Source: an uncultured Alphaproteobacteria bacterium (GTDB lineage: Bacteria > Pseudomonadota > Alphaproteobacteria > Rs-D84). From it: DNA of 34,430 nt. The notes under the pieces are model-generated. The model was given only the letters and a program-made list of their open reading frames with translations. It ran no database searches and had not been told where the DNA came from. Positions within the stretch are counted from its first letter, which is position 1. Each line of letters starts with the position of its first letter. The stretch covers positions 67,104 through 101,533 of the forward strand of contig CALXXD010000005.1 in assembly GCA_944392595.1 (NCBI GenBank), read 5' to 3'. Made by a program: the position numbers and the translations under genes. This document shows, piece after piece, positions 15,151 through 23,313 of this stretch.

Positions 15151-16617
15151 TTATTTCCCCATTATTTTTGTTGGACGATTATCAACGCCGGCGAATTGCT
15201 CGATATGCTTTGCCAATTGCATTACGCGCATATCATCGAATTTGCGGCCAACCGTTTGCATACCCAGTGGCAGACCGTTTTCTGCCAACCCCGCGGGTAC
15301 GCTGCATGCAGGAATGCCGGCCAGGTTCATTGCAACCGTGAATAAATCCAACGCATAATATTCCAGGGGCGATAAATCAGAATCCAACGGTAATGCTGTG
15401 CCTGCACCGGCCGGGCATACGATTAAATCGCATTGTTCAAATGCGCGGTCAAATGCGTCGGCAATTAATCTGCGGACGCGTGCAGCCTGCATAAAATACA
15501 CCTCGTACGATTCGCTGGATAAAACGGCCGTGCCGATAATGATACGGCGTTGGACTTCGGTTCCAAATCCCGCGGCGCGCGTCTTTTTATATGTGTCGAT
15601 TAAATCTGCGCCATCCACACGCAGGCCATAACGCATGCCGTCATAACGCGCCAGGTTGGATGAAGCCTCGGCCGGGGCAATGATATAATATGCCGCCAAA
15701 GCGTCCAAAATATTTGGGATGGATACTTCGATAATATCTGCGCCCAATGATTTCAGGTCTGCGATGCGCGCGTCAAATATGCGTTTCATATCGGGCGAAA
15801 TTTCAACATTTGAAAATTCTTTTATCACGCCGATACGTAATTTTTTGCCGTCGCCCAAAATTGGTGACAGCGGTGTATGTGCATGAAATCCGGCATCCGC
15901 ACTGGTTGAATCCTTTGGGTCATGACCCGCCATTGCGCTTAATAACAATGCCGCATCATCAACCGTGCGTGCCACAGGACCCGGTGTATCCAGACTGGAT
16001 GCGAATGCAACGCATCCCCAACGGCTGCACAGGCCGTATGTTGGTTTCATACCAACCAACCCCGTTATGGATGCAGGAAAACGAATCGAACCGCCCGTGT
16101 CCGTTCCCGTGCCACCCATGGCCAATCCGGATGCAACCGCACTGGTTGTGCCGCCGGATGAACCGCCCGCGGTTAATTTGCGTTCCAATTGCCACGGGTT
16201 AATCGGTGCGCCAAAGTAACTGGTTTTGCTGAATGTTCCCATGGCGAATTCGTCCAGGTTGGTTTTTCCCAATAATACCGTGCCGGCGTCTATGAATTTT
16301 TGCGAGACGGTTGATTCATATTGCGGGATAAAGTTTTCCAACATGTGTGACGCCGCAGTTGTGCGAATGTTACGCGTTGCAAATAAATCCTTCATCCCGA
16401 TGGGGATACCGTCCAAGGGCAGGGGATTTCCCGCCGCATAACGCGCATCGGCCGCAGCCGCATCCGATAATGCGCGTTCGGGTGTTGTTGTGATATAGCA
16501 ATTTAATTCCGCACCATATTTTTCAATACGATCCAAATGCGCGCGCGTCAGTTCAGTTGCGCTGATTTCGCGTGAGTTTAATTTTTTTAATGCTTCTGTT
16601 ATTGTTAAATCTATCAT
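15151..16617 (-). CDS. gatA: Asp-tRNA(Asn)/Glu-tRNA(Gln) amidotransferase subunit A
   Basis: GatA is the glutaminase subunit that frees ammonia for transamidation. The 488-residue length is standard. The amidase-signature catalytic triad is in place: Lys76 (PIGMKDLF), cis-Ser153 (TAGGSSGG) and Ser177 (GTDTGGSIRFPAS), with the usual 24-residue spacing between the serines. Further family segments are GMKPTYGLCSRWG, RTVDDAALLLSAMAGHDPKD, TAVLSSESYEVYFMQA and AGIPACSVPAGL. It starts 2 nt behind gatC. Confidence 0.97.
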   Translation of the reverse strand: MIDLTITEALKKLNSREISATELTRAHLDRIEKYGAELNCYITTTPERALSDAAAADARYAAGNPLPLDGIPIGMKDLFATRNIRTTAASHMLENFIPQYESTVSQKFIDAGTVLLGKTNLDEFAMGTFSKTSYFGAPINPWQLERKLTAGGSSGGTTSAVASGLAMGGTGTDTGGSIRFPASITGLVGMKPTYGLCSRWGCVAFASSLDTPGPVARTVDDAALLLSAMAGHDPKDSTSADAGFHAHTPLSPILGDGKKLRIGVIKEFSNVEISPDMKRIFDARIADLKSLGADIIEVSIPNILDALAAYYIIAPAEASSNLARYDGMRYGLRVDGADLIDTYKKTRAAGFGTEVQRRIIIGTAVLSSESYEVYFMQAARVRRLIADAFDRAFEQCDLIVCPAGAGTALPLDSDLSPLEYYALDLFTVAMNLAGIPACSVPAGLAENGLPLGMQTVGRKFDDMRVMQLAKHIEQFAGVDNRPTKIMGK

Positions 16618-16619
16618 CG

Positions 16620-16913
16620 TTATTCATCCATTACTTTTGGTACTGCAAAATATCCACGGGATACGCCGGCGGTGTCTGGGTCGTTTGCCAAAACTGCATC
16701 ACGAATGTTGCCGTCGGTTACCACATCCGCGCGGCGGGGTAATTTATGCTCGGCCGGGTTTAACATCGGTTCAACACCGGTTGTATCGATTTTTTGCAAT
16801 TTGTCCAACCATTCAATAACTGAATCTATGTTCATTTGTTCCAGTTTTTCATCAGTTATTTCAATGTGTATTAAATCTGCAAATTTTTGTAATTGTTGCT
16901 TGCTAAATGCCAT
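16620..16913 (-). CDS. gatC: Asp-tRNA(Asn)/Glu-tRNA(Gln) amidotransferase subunit C
   Basis: This 97-residue stabilising subunit wraps around the GatA-GatB interface. The family pattern is plain: an N-terminal QLQKFADLIHIEITDEKLEQ, a middle LDKLQKIDTTGVEPMLNP, and the C-terminal FAVPKVMDE. It is first in gatCA and has an AGGA ribosome-binding site. Its promoter faces and partly interleaves with that of ruvX. Confidence 0.95.
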   Translation of the reverse strand: MAFSKQQLQKFADLIHIEITDEKLEQMNIDSVIEWLDKLQKIDTTGVEPMLNPAEHKLPRRADVVTDGNIRDAVLANDPDTAGVSRGYFAVPKVMDE

Positions 16914-16931
16914 ATCGTATCCTATTCTGTT

Positions 16932-16962
16932 TATAATCTGTAAAGCATCAGGGGAAATTATA
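16932..16962. promoter_or_regulatory. Divergent -10 elements of ruvX (+) and gatC (-)
   Basis: A plus-strand TATAAT lies at 16932-16937, 28 nt before the ruvX start, with AGGGGA behind it as ribosome-binding site. A minus-strand TATAAT lies at 16957-16962, suited to gatC. The two are about 20 bp apart in a 51-bp gap, so the polymerases would compete. The -35 elements are weak. Confidence 0.45.
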
Positions 16963-16964
16963 CA

Positions 16965-17417
16965 ATGATTTTGCCAAATTTCAACGATTTTCCGCGCGTG
17001 GGGCGCATATTGGGTGTTGATTGGGGCGCGCGTCGCACAGGGGTTGCTGTGTCTGATGCGTCGCGTGAATTTGTATTTGTGCGGCCGGCGATTTTATCGG
17101 GACGGGGCGGGGAATCCATTGCGCGAGAAATTGCAGATTTGGCATCTGCTGAAAACGTTGTTGGAATTGTGTTTGGATTGCCGTTGCATGCCGATGGTAC
17201 GCCGTCTGATACAACTGATGCTGTTCGCGCGTGTGTGGCTGAATTGGCCACATACACCGATTTACCGATTGCGTTCATAGATGAAAGTTTAACCAGTCGT
17301 GCCGCCCAAGATGATATGGGGCGTGTGCGTGTTGCTGATATAAAACGCGGGTTGGATTCAGAATCTGCACGCGTTATTTTGGAAAACGCAATTGCAGTTG
17401 TTCGCCGTTTGAAATAA
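16965..17417 (+). CDS. ruvX: YqgF/RuvX family nuclease (pre-16S rRNA processing / putative Holliday junction resolvase)
   Basis: This 150-residue RNase-H-fold protein has the YqgF motifs GRILGVDWGARRTGVAVSD (first Asp of the active site), VVGIVFGLPLHADGTPSD, PIAFIDESLTSRAA (Asp/Glu) and, near the end, the C-terminal Asp/Ser region LDSESARVILENAI. In E. coli the family matures the 5' end of 16S rRNA; the resolvase name is historical. It is slightly longer than E. coli YqgF. It is transcribed alone on the plus strand, divergent from gatC and convergent with the AI-2E-family gene. Confidence 0.92.
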   Translation: MILPNFNDFPRVGRILGVDWGARRTGVAVSDASREFVFVRPAILSGRGGESIAREIADLASAENVVGIVFGLPLHADGTPSDTTDAVRACVAELATYTDLPIAFIDESLTSRAAQDDMGRVRVADIKRGLDSESARVILENAIAVVRRLK

Positions 17418-17419
17418 TC

Positions 17420-17457
17420 AAAAAACGGCGGAAACAATGCACATAGCGGCGTTTTTA
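17420..17457. terminator. Probable shared terminator between ruvX and the AI-2E-family gene
   Basis: AAAAACG and CGTTTTT form the outer arms, with an inner CG/CG pair after one mismatch, around the loop that contains AATGCACATA. Runs of A and T on the two sides would serve both converging genes. The stem is imperfect. Confidence 0.5.
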
Positions 17458-18501
17458 TTCTTCACTTTTATCCGGTATTTTTCCATCCGCGGACAGCAGT
17501 ATTGCAATCCAACGTGTGGAATCAAACTGGGCGGTGATGATAAATATTGCCACCAATAATGGCACGCTGAAAAACATGCCGGCAATGCCCCAAATCATTC
17601 CCCAAAACACCAAGTTTATCAGTATCGCCAATGTTGATAAATTCAACGTTTTGCCGGTTAATTTTGGCTCCAATATATTTCCGAATATAACCTGTAATGC
17701 AATCAGGCCGACTGCGGTTAATATCGGTTGTTGTAATGATGGTGCGGTTACCAACGAGTATAATATTGGCAATGCACATGCAACGATTGCGCCGATTGTT
17801 GGAATATAACTTGTGATAAATACTATAAACGCCCAGATGCCCGCAAATTCCACACCAATCATTTGCAACCAAAAATATGACAGTACGCCCGTGATGCCCG
17901 ACAGTAATGTTTTCATAAATAAATATTTTTTCATATTGTCGTCGATACTATCCACGATAAAGCGTGCTTTTTTATATTCGCGTTTGTTTGGAATCAGTGC
18001 AGAAAATTTTTTGTTAAATGTGCTTTGTTCCACAAACAAGAATATCATATAAACCAATATCATGCCCGTTGATGTGACTATGCCGGCAACAGATGCACCA
18101 ATGCCTGCCGCGATGTTTGCTATGTTTGGAATCATACCTGCGTCGAAATGCAATCCCAATGATTGCGACAGATAATTTCCAAACTGGACTATTTTATGTT
18201 GTAATTCAGGCAGTGCCGCCGCCAATTCGCGGAACATAGGCTGGATTTGTGTTGCAAAGAAATACAGCAATCCACACATGACCAAAACCGACAAAATATT
18301 CGACGTCCAATCAAATGCGCGTGCGGCAATGGGGCGCGCAACGCGCGCATCGTCATCATTGAATGGAAACAATTTTCGTACGTATGTTGCGGTCGCGTTT
18401 ATCAAATACCATAAAAACGTCGCCACCAGCAGCGGAATCAATATCGACCGACCCAACCACAGGAACATTATTATCGCAACAAAAAGTATCAATCCATTCA
18501 T
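17455..18501 (-). CDS. AI-2E family transporter (PerM/YdiK-like permease)
   Basis: This integral membrane protein of about 348 residues belongs to the AI-2E/PerM family. There are paired N-terminal spans (GLILFVAIIMFLWLGRSILI, PLLVATFLWYLINATATYV) and another near residue 75. A soluble helical region (MFRELAAALPELQHKIVQF) follows. The C-terminal spans contain SYIPTIGAIVACALPILYSL, IFGNILEPKLTGKTLNLS and WGIAGMFFSVPLLVAI, all family signatures. The substrate is not known; despite the name most members are not shown to move AI-2. ATG 18501 is chosen because GGGGGA lies 7 nt upstream; the frame extends to 18516 without a better start. It follows the membrane protein gene on the same strand. Confidence 0.85.
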   Translation of the reverse strand: MNGLILFVAIIMFLWLGRSILIPLLVATFLWYLINATATYVRKLFPFNDDDARVARPIAARAFDWTSNILSVLVMCGLLYFFATQIQPMFRELAAALPELQHKIVQFGNYLSQSLGLHFDAGMIPNIANIAAGIGASVAGIVTSTGMILVYMIFLFVEQSTFNKKFSALIPNKREYKKARFIVDSIDDNMKKYLFMKTLLSGITGVLSYFWLQMIGVEFAGIWAFIVFITSYIPTIGAIVACALPILYSLVTAPSLQQPILTAVGLIALQVIFGNILEPKLTGKTLNLSTLAILINLVFWGMIWGIAGMFFSVPLLVAIFIITAQFDSTRWIAILLSADGKIPDKSEE

Positions 18502-18519
18502 TGTTAAATCCCCCAATGC

Positions 18520-18542
18520 CGCGCTGATGTGTATCCAGCGCG
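18520..18542. other. Perfect hairpin between membrane-protein gene and AI-2E-family gene
   Basis: CGCGCTG (18520-18526) and CAGCGCG (18536-18542) pair perfectly over 7 bp with a 9-nt loop. The T-run lies on the plus strand (18543-18547), so it is built to stop antisense transcription. On the minus strand it lies just upstream of the AI-2E ribosome-binding site without a T-run. Confidence 0.5.
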
Positions 18543-18550
18543 TTTTTATG

Positions 18551-19435
18551 TTACATATTTACAGGCGCGATATCTGTTATATTTATCGTCATCATGGTAT
18601 TGTTTGTGGCAAGTGATATAAATCCGATAATTATTGCGATATTAACCACAATCGCAACATAGGAATACGTACGATTTTGTGCCTCACGGAATCCAGACAG
18701 ACCCGCAATGCGCAGCCATATCGCAAATACAACCGCAGATGCCAATGTTAATAACGCCGCGTTAAATCCTGCAAAAAATCCTGAATAAATTACGATTAAT
18801 GCAAATGCCAATGTTGTGTAAATTGGATTCGACATAATCCAATTCGTCAGTCTTTCATACCACCGTGCAGAAATTGTGACCGATGAATTGTTTTTATTCC
18901 CATCGTCCAGCAAATATCCTGGCGTCCAAAGCAGCCCAAAACCAAACGGCATCGACAGTATTATTTTCCATGGCGATATGCCCATTTCACGACAACGCTG
19001 GTATTTTGTGTAAAGGTTTGTAAGCGATACGCCAAACAGATACATATAAAACACACCCACCAATACAAAAATTGTAAAAAACATTCCGCTTTGCATTGTG
19101 GCCATCCACAGCAGTTTGTTTGTAATTTGTGCCTGGTATGTTGCGATAATTATGGCTGATGCCCAAAATATAGTTGTGGCGATTAATGTTTGTGCATTAT
19201 TTAATGCGATAAAACCGCGTCTGTCCATATTGCCGCGCGGCATATACCAAAACGTAATGGCGGCTGCAATCACAACCGCAATTATTACGCCAAATGCAAT
19301 CGGGCCGTCTGTTGATACGCCCATAGCATTCAATACAGCGGATATTAATACAATCAATCCAAACGCAATCAATGCAAATTTTAACGGATGCCACAACAGC
19401 CATGTTAATAAAGATTGTGATTTTTTACGCGCCAT
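18551..19435 (-). CDS. Polytopic membrane protein of unknown function
   Basis: I do not recognise this 294-residue protein. It has a basic N-terminus (MARKKSQS) and about eight hydrophobic segments, for example FALIAFGLIVLISAVLNAM, IAFGVIIAVVIAAAITFWYM, FFTIFVLVGVFYMYLFGVSL and SYVAIVVNIAIIIGFISLAT. A central soluble loop is around KYQRCREMGISPWK and SSVTISARWYERL. The Shine-Dalgarno AAGGAG stands 9 nt before the ATG. It lies 34 nt behind sufC and 49 nt before the AI-2E-family gene, so it is probably co-transcribed with sufBC. There is no transporter motif, so a function would be a guess. Confidence 0.72.
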   Translation of the reverse strand: MARKKSQSLLTWLLWHPLKFALIAFGLIVLISAVLNAMGVSTDGPIAFGVIIAVVIAAAITFWYMPRGNMDRRGFIALNNAQTLIATTIFWASAIIIATYQAQITNKLLWMATMQSGMFFTIFVLVGVFYMYLFGVSLTNLYTKYQRCREMGISPWKIILSMPFGFGLLWTPGYLLDDGNKNNSSVTISARWYERLTNWIMSNPIYTTLAFALIVIYSGFFAGFNAALLTLASAVVFAIWLRIAGLSGFREAQNRTYSYVAIVVNIAIIIGFISLATNNTMMTINITDIAPVNM

Positions 19436-19469
19436 GTTGATTTTCTCCTTGGTTAAAAACTTTCTGTGA

Positions 19470-20165
19470 TTATTCTATCACAATTTTACCGTTGGACAAA
19501 GTTGTTATATCAGTCGGATTAATTTGCTCGGTAAAATTTTTTTGGTGACTGATGAATAAAAATGTTGTGTCGGTCATTTTGCGAATTGTATCTGCAATCT
19601 GTTTTTGTGTTGTAGCGTCCGCCCCAGAATCAGGTTCGTCCAATATGGCCAATTTCGGTTTGGTTAAAACCAGGCGCAATAACATTAATCGTTTGCGTTC
19701 GCCACCTGAAAAACCGACGTTGATACCGCGATTCAGCCATTCTTTTGGTATATTCAATGCGTCGCGTGCAGATTCCAAATTTGTTAAAAATTCGCCCATG
19801 GATAAATCGCGACCTGTGTTAAAATGATGGTGTGCGGCCGCGCTGTGTTTCAAAAAAGACAAAACGGTCAGGCCCGGTATCTCGGGCACATTTTGCGCGC
19901 CAACAAATATCCCCAGTAATGCGCGTGTGGTTATGTTTTCGTTCGTTATGTCGCGTCCATCAAATATAATTTTGCCTGATGTTATTTTGTATTCTTCGGT
20001 GCCCATAATTGTTGATACCAACGTCGATTTCCCAGAACCGTTTTTACCCGCCAACAAGTGACGCGCACCGCATTTGACCGACATACTTATATCGTGCAAC
20101 AAAGTTTTTTCGCCCAGTGCGACCGATAAGTTTTTTATTTCCAATATGTTATTTATTTTTTTCAT
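19470..20165 (-). CDS. sufC: Fe-S assembly ATPase SufC
   Basis: SufC is the ABC-type ATPase of the SufBC(D) scaffold. The 231-residue protein has Walker A AGKNGSGKST (residues 39-48), the Q-loop region FVGAQNVPEIPG, the ABC signature FSGGERKR (152-159), Walker B LAILDEPDSGAD (Asp176, Glu177) and the switch His in LFISHQ. FVGAQNVPEIPGLTV and DEPDSGAD are typical of SufC and not of exporter ATPases. Its start overlaps the sufB stop by 4 nt (ATGA). Confidence 0.96.
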   Translation of the reverse strand: MKKINNILEIKNLSVALGEKTLLHDISMSVKCGARHLLAGKNGSGKSTLVSTIMGTEEYKITSGKIIFDGRDITNENITTRALLGIFVGAQNVPEIPGLTVLSFLKHSAAAHHHFNTGRDLSMGEFLTNLESARDALNIPKEWLNRGINVGFSGGERKRLMLLRLVLTKPKLAILDEPDSGADATTQKQIADTIRKMTDTTFLFISHQKNFTEQINPTDITTLSNGKIVIE

Positions 20166-21481
20166 TTTCTTTCCAATGCCATTTGAATTAACTGTTTTGA
20201 TTCAACCAAAAATTCCATGGGTAACCGTGATATAACCGGTGCAGCGGTTGCGCCGATTATCAGCGCGGTGGCGGTATCCATATCCATACCAGATTGCATC
20301 AAAAATTGCAATTGCTGGGCGTCGATTGCGCCGGTTGAGGCCTCGTGACTTTGGGTGTTGTCCGCGTTTGCATGAATTATAGTCGGGATTGTGTTCGCAG
20401 TGGCGTCGTTGCCAATTATGCGTGTGTCGCATTTAGATGCGTTTTTCCCGCCATGTCCTGTAAAAGATACCAGACTGCGAAACGTTTGACGTGACGCGTC
20501 CAGCGCAACCCCGTATGACACGATGTTTGATACCGTGTTATTGCCGATATGAATCATTTTGGTGCCTGTGTCGGCCTGTTGATAATTGCGGGTGATTGCC
20601 AATGAATAAAAATCCGAAGCAGCGCCGTCGCCCGCCAAAATCGTTGATGGATATTTCCATGTCAGTGCTGCACCGATTTCAACCTGGGTCCAATCCAGAC
20701 GTGCGTTTTTATCGCATCGGCCACGTTTTGTTACAAAATTTAATATCCCGCCTGATTGTTTTTTGTCGCCTGCATACCAATTTTGTACGGTTGCGTATTT
20801 GACAGTTGCGTCATCATGCGCGATGATTTCCACAACGCCGCTGTGCAATTGATGGTTGGGGCGGCGGGGGGCACTGCAACCCTCCATATAACTTAATTGG
20901 GCGCCGCGGTCTGCGATAATCAGGGTGCGTTCAAATTGTCCGATTTTGGCGGTTTCAATTCTGAAATAACTGGCCAAATCGATGGGGCATTTTGTGTTGG
21001 GCGGGACATATACGAATGTGCCGTCTGAAAATACCGCAGCGTTTAATGCCGCGAAAAAATTATCGGTCGTGGGCACAACCGTCCCCAGGTATTTTTTTAC
21101 CAAATCTGGATATTGTTTAACAGCGTCTGAAAATGGTAAAAATATTATCCCAAGTTTATTTAATTCGTCTGTATATGATGTATGCACAGAACGACTGTCG
21201 ATAACGGTGTCGGTCGCCATCCCCAGCAGGGCGCGTTGCTCGTTTTCAGGCAGCCCCATTTTTTCATAGGTTGCCCGCAGGTCTGAATTATCAATCGGTT
21301 TTTGTTCGTTGTAATAATTCAGCGCGTCATAGTCAATCGGTGCGTATTCCAATTCCGCCCAATGTGGTTCCTGCATTTGTTTCCAGGCGCGAAATGCCAT
21401 CAGACGCCATTCGGTCAGCCATTCGGGTTCGGACCGAATGTGCGATATTTCACGAACAAGATTTTCAGATAATTTTGGCAT
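20162..21481 (-). CDS. sufB: Fe-S assembly scaffold SufB
   Basis: SufB is the scaffold subunit on which clusters are built. From ATG 21481 the protein has about 439 residues and opens KLSENLVREISHIRSEPEWL, the usual SufB start. Diagnostic segments are YVPPNTKCPIDLASYFRIE, LSYMEGCSAPRR, LDWTQVEIGAALTWKYPS, GDGAASDFYSLAIT, GKNASKCDTRIIGND, SHEASTGAIDAQQLQFLMQSG and LPMEFLVESKQL. These mark SufB and not SufD. The position of E. coli Cys405 (in GxxCGAHT) reads GNDATANT, so no Cys there. I prefer ATG 21481, which overlaps the preceding gene by 17 nt, over a longer frame to 21526. No sufD lies beside it. Confidence 0.94.
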   Translation of the reverse strand: MPKLSENLVREISHIRSEPEWLTEWRLMAFRAWKQMQEPHWAELEYAPIDYDALNYYNEQKPIDNSDLRATYEKMGLPENEQRALLGMATDTVIDSRSVHTSYTDELNKLGIIFLPFSDAVKQYPDLVKKYLGTVVPTTDNFFAALNAAVFSDGTFVYVPPNTKCPIDLASYFRIETAKIGQFERTLIIADRGAQLSYMEGCSAPRRPNHQLHSGVVEIIAHDDATVKYATVQNWYAGDKKQSGGILNFVTKRGRCDKNARLDWTQVEIGAALTWKYPSTILAGDGAASDFYSLAITRNYQQADTGTKMIHIGNNTVSNIVSYGVALDASRQTFRSLVSFTGHGGKNASKCDTRIIGNDATANTIPTIIHANADNTQSHEASTGAIDAQQLQFLMQSGMDMDTATALIIGATAAPVISRLPMEFLVESKQLIQMALERK

Positions 21482-22031
21482 CGCCGTTTTCTGTTGTTTG
21501 TGCGGCCAGTTGTTTTGCCTGGGCAAAGAATGTCAATGATTGCCCCAGCAGGCCGTCTGTAAATGTTGCGGCCAGTATGCCATCGGGGTCGGTTGTCGTC
21601 AAGTGTTGTAAAAACGCGTCTGCGCGGTTCATATAATTGTCGATGCTGCGCGATACCTCGGTATCAAGTTTTATGCATCTGCGTAATTTTTCCAATGTAA
21701 ATGGATTTTTTGCGTATTCGTCCATAATCCCGCCCAGTGCGCGCCACAATGGATGTTCGGATGTCGTTCGTGGCATTACGTCAATTGCCGCCATAATGGG
21801 AATTAAGTTTTGCAACAAGTCTTGATAAATCATTTCTGCATTTTCGGCAACTGCGTTTGTGGCAGATTTATTTTTTAATACCGATTGAATTTTTACAATC
21901 ACGTTGTACTGGTGCGTTAATGTTTTGGATATGTCGCGCATGCGCGTGTTTGATGAATAAACCAGGTAAATGATTATAATTTGAATCAATAAAATAACGC
22001 CAATCCCGGCAATAATCAGTATGTTCTGCAT
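21465..22031 (-). CDS. Bitopic membrane protein of unknown function upstream of sufB
   Basis: This protein of about 188 residues has one N-terminal membrane helix (ILIIAGIGVILLIQIIIIYLVY, residues 4-25) and then a soluble, mostly helical domain (RDISKTLTHQYNVIVKIQSV, MIYQDLLQNLIPIMAAIDV, LEKLRRCIKLDTEVSRSID). I recognise no family. ATG 22031 has GGGGA 6 nt upstream. Its end overlaps the sufB start by 17 nt, so translation is probably coupled and the gene is first in the sufBC transcript. A coiled-coil scaffold role is possible but unproven. Confidence 0.7.
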   Translation of the reverse strand: MQNILIIAGIGVILLIQIIIIYLVYSSNTRMRDISKTLTHQYNVIVKIQSVLKNKSATNAVAENAEMIYQDLLQNLIPIMAAIDVMPRTTSEHPLWRALGGIMDEYAKNPFTLEKLRRCIKLDTEVSRSIDNYMNRADAFLQHLTTTDPDGILAATFTDGLLGQSLTFFAQAKQLAAQTTENGDAKII

Positions 22032-22065
22032 GAAAATCCCCAATAATTTTTTGTTATTAAATGTA

Positions 22066-22074
22066 AGTATAACA
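22066..22074 (-). promoter_or_regulatory. Extended -10 promoter for the sufB-containing operon
   Basis: On the minus strand the sequence is TGTTATACT, a TGn-type extended -10. It is 35 nt upstream of the ATG at 22031, leaving a short leader that holds GGGGA. No clear -35 or Iron-Sulfur-regulator-type palindrome is visible by eye. Confidence 0.45.
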
Positions 22075-22124
22075 TCTTTTGCCGATTCGCGCGATTTTAT
22101 CTTTTGACGAGTTGCGTTTTAGTC

Positions 22125-22153
22125 TTGCACAGATTCGGTCAAGTTGTTATAAT
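22125..22153 (+). promoter_or_regulatory. Sigma-70-type promoter for the tcpQ-like/secretin operon
   Basis: TTGCAC (22125-22130) and TATAAT (22148-22153) are separated by exactly 17 bp. TGT stands before the -10, giving an extended form too. The transcript would start near 22160, about 38 nt before the ATG at 22198. Confidence 0.75.
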
Positions 22154-22197
22154 AATACATAATAAATATGATAACACATTCAGGAAAGGATGTTTTT

Positions 22198-23283
22198 ATG
22201 TTCCGTAAATTCTTGATCGTCGCAATGTTGGCAACCGCGGCGGGATATTGTTTTGCATCTGAAACACCAATGCCCCAGGTCGTCACGAGTGAGGTTTATT
22301 ATTCTGCCGAGCCTGTTGCAGAACAGGTCGAGGTTGCATCCGTTGCACAACCCGCCCAGGTTCCTGTGTGGCCGTTGGCTGGGTCGGATGCCGATGTTAC
22401 AATCGGATTTAATCCCGGGAATGCGGCTGGTTCGAACAATGATGATAATATTCGCATAGTGTCAAAGATTGGTGCTGATTTGGTTGTGGAAAATAATTTT
22501 AATTTGGGTCGTGCAACCGATGGTGATTTTAACGGATGGTCGGGTGGCGCGAATATGCTGCACGGTTCCCAGGTGCCGGCCGGATTTTCTGATCCGTGTG
22601 ATACGGGGGCGGAAATGCCTTTGTTAAGCAGCGAGATGTTGGAGGATGACGGTGGTACGGTTTTGGCCGTTTCGCGCAGTGGGCGCGTCGATTGCAACAA
22701 TTATCGCGATGGGTACGAGGCGTTTATGGCAAAAATCGGTATGAGCAAATCTGAAATCGCGGCGGCAAATGCGGCTGAAAATGGTTTGTTCGTGGATGCA
22801 AATGGTAATGTGCCGGATTTGGTCAGTGATAAATACTATGTCGATGAAAATGGCAGTGTGGTAAGCAAAGAAACAGGTCAAATCGATATTGCGTTGTATG
22901 TCGATACAGATGGCAATGTGGTGGATAGAAACACCGGCAATATTGTTGATAAAACTGTTGCGAATATTGAATTGGCGGTGGATGTTGATGAATCTGCTGA
23001 TGCTGAATCGCCAATGAATTTGACGGATCAAGTGCGGTCTTGGGTCGTGGCCAGTGGTCAAACACTGCGCGAGGTTTTGCAAGATTGGTGCAATAAAGAA
23101 GGCTGGGATTTGGTATGGGCGACTTCACGCGAATATCCAATCGAGGCCAGTGCTGTATTCAAAGGAAGATTTGTTGATGTGGCGTCTGCGCTGGTGCGTA
23201 ATTTCGCACGCGCGACACCAATACCGTATGCCAGATTTTATAAGGGTAACCGTGTGTTGGTGGTATCGACAACCGAAGAATAA
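22198..23283 (+). CDS. Secreted protein with C-terminal TcpQ-like domain (pilus/secretion-pore partner)
   Basis: This is a 361-residue precursor with a signal peptide (MFRKFLIVAMLATAAGYCFA). The middle is acidic and low in complexity and contains three imperfect repeats, FVDANGNVPDLVSDK, YVDENGSVVSKETGQ and YVDTDGNVVDRNTGN. The last ~80 residues (SWVVASGQTLREVLQDWCNK, GWDLVWATSREYPIEASAVF, GRFVDVASALVRNFA, YKGNRVLVVS) form the domain found in TcpQ and PilL N-terminal proteins, which help the secretin of type IVb pili assemble. ATG 22198 has AGGAAAGG upstream. The secretin gene begins 30 nt downstream, which supports the pairing. Confidence 0.8.
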   Translation: MFRKFLIVAMLATAAGYCFASETPMPQVVTSEVYYSAEPVAEQVEVASVAQPAQVPVWPLAGSDADVTIGFNPGNAAGSNNDDNIRIVSKIGADLVVENNFNLGRATDGDFNGWSGGANMLHGSQVPAGFSDPCDTGAEMPLLSSEMLEDDGGTVLAVSRSGRVDCNNYRDGYEAFMAKIGMSKSEIAAANAAENGLFVDANGNVPDLVSDKYYVDENGSVVSKETGQIDIALYVDTDGNVVDRNTGNIVDKTVANIELAVDVDESADAESPMNLTDQVRSWVVASGQTLREVLQDWCNKEGWDLVWATSREYPIEASAVFKGRFVDVASALVRNFARATPIPYARFYKGNRVLVVSTTEE

Positions 23284-23313
23284 TTTATCGCACAGGGGCA
23301 GGAGAATATAAAA

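Noticed and set aside
20162..21481. Assignment as SufD
   Set aside because: YMEGCSAP, GDGAASDFYSLA and the extended N-terminal EPEW segment are SufB features.
22198..23283. Calcium-binding (EF-hand) reading of the VDANGN/VDTDGN repeats
   Set aside because: The loops lack the full 12-residue EF-hand pattern with a final Glu and flanking helices; they are treated as low-complexity repeats.
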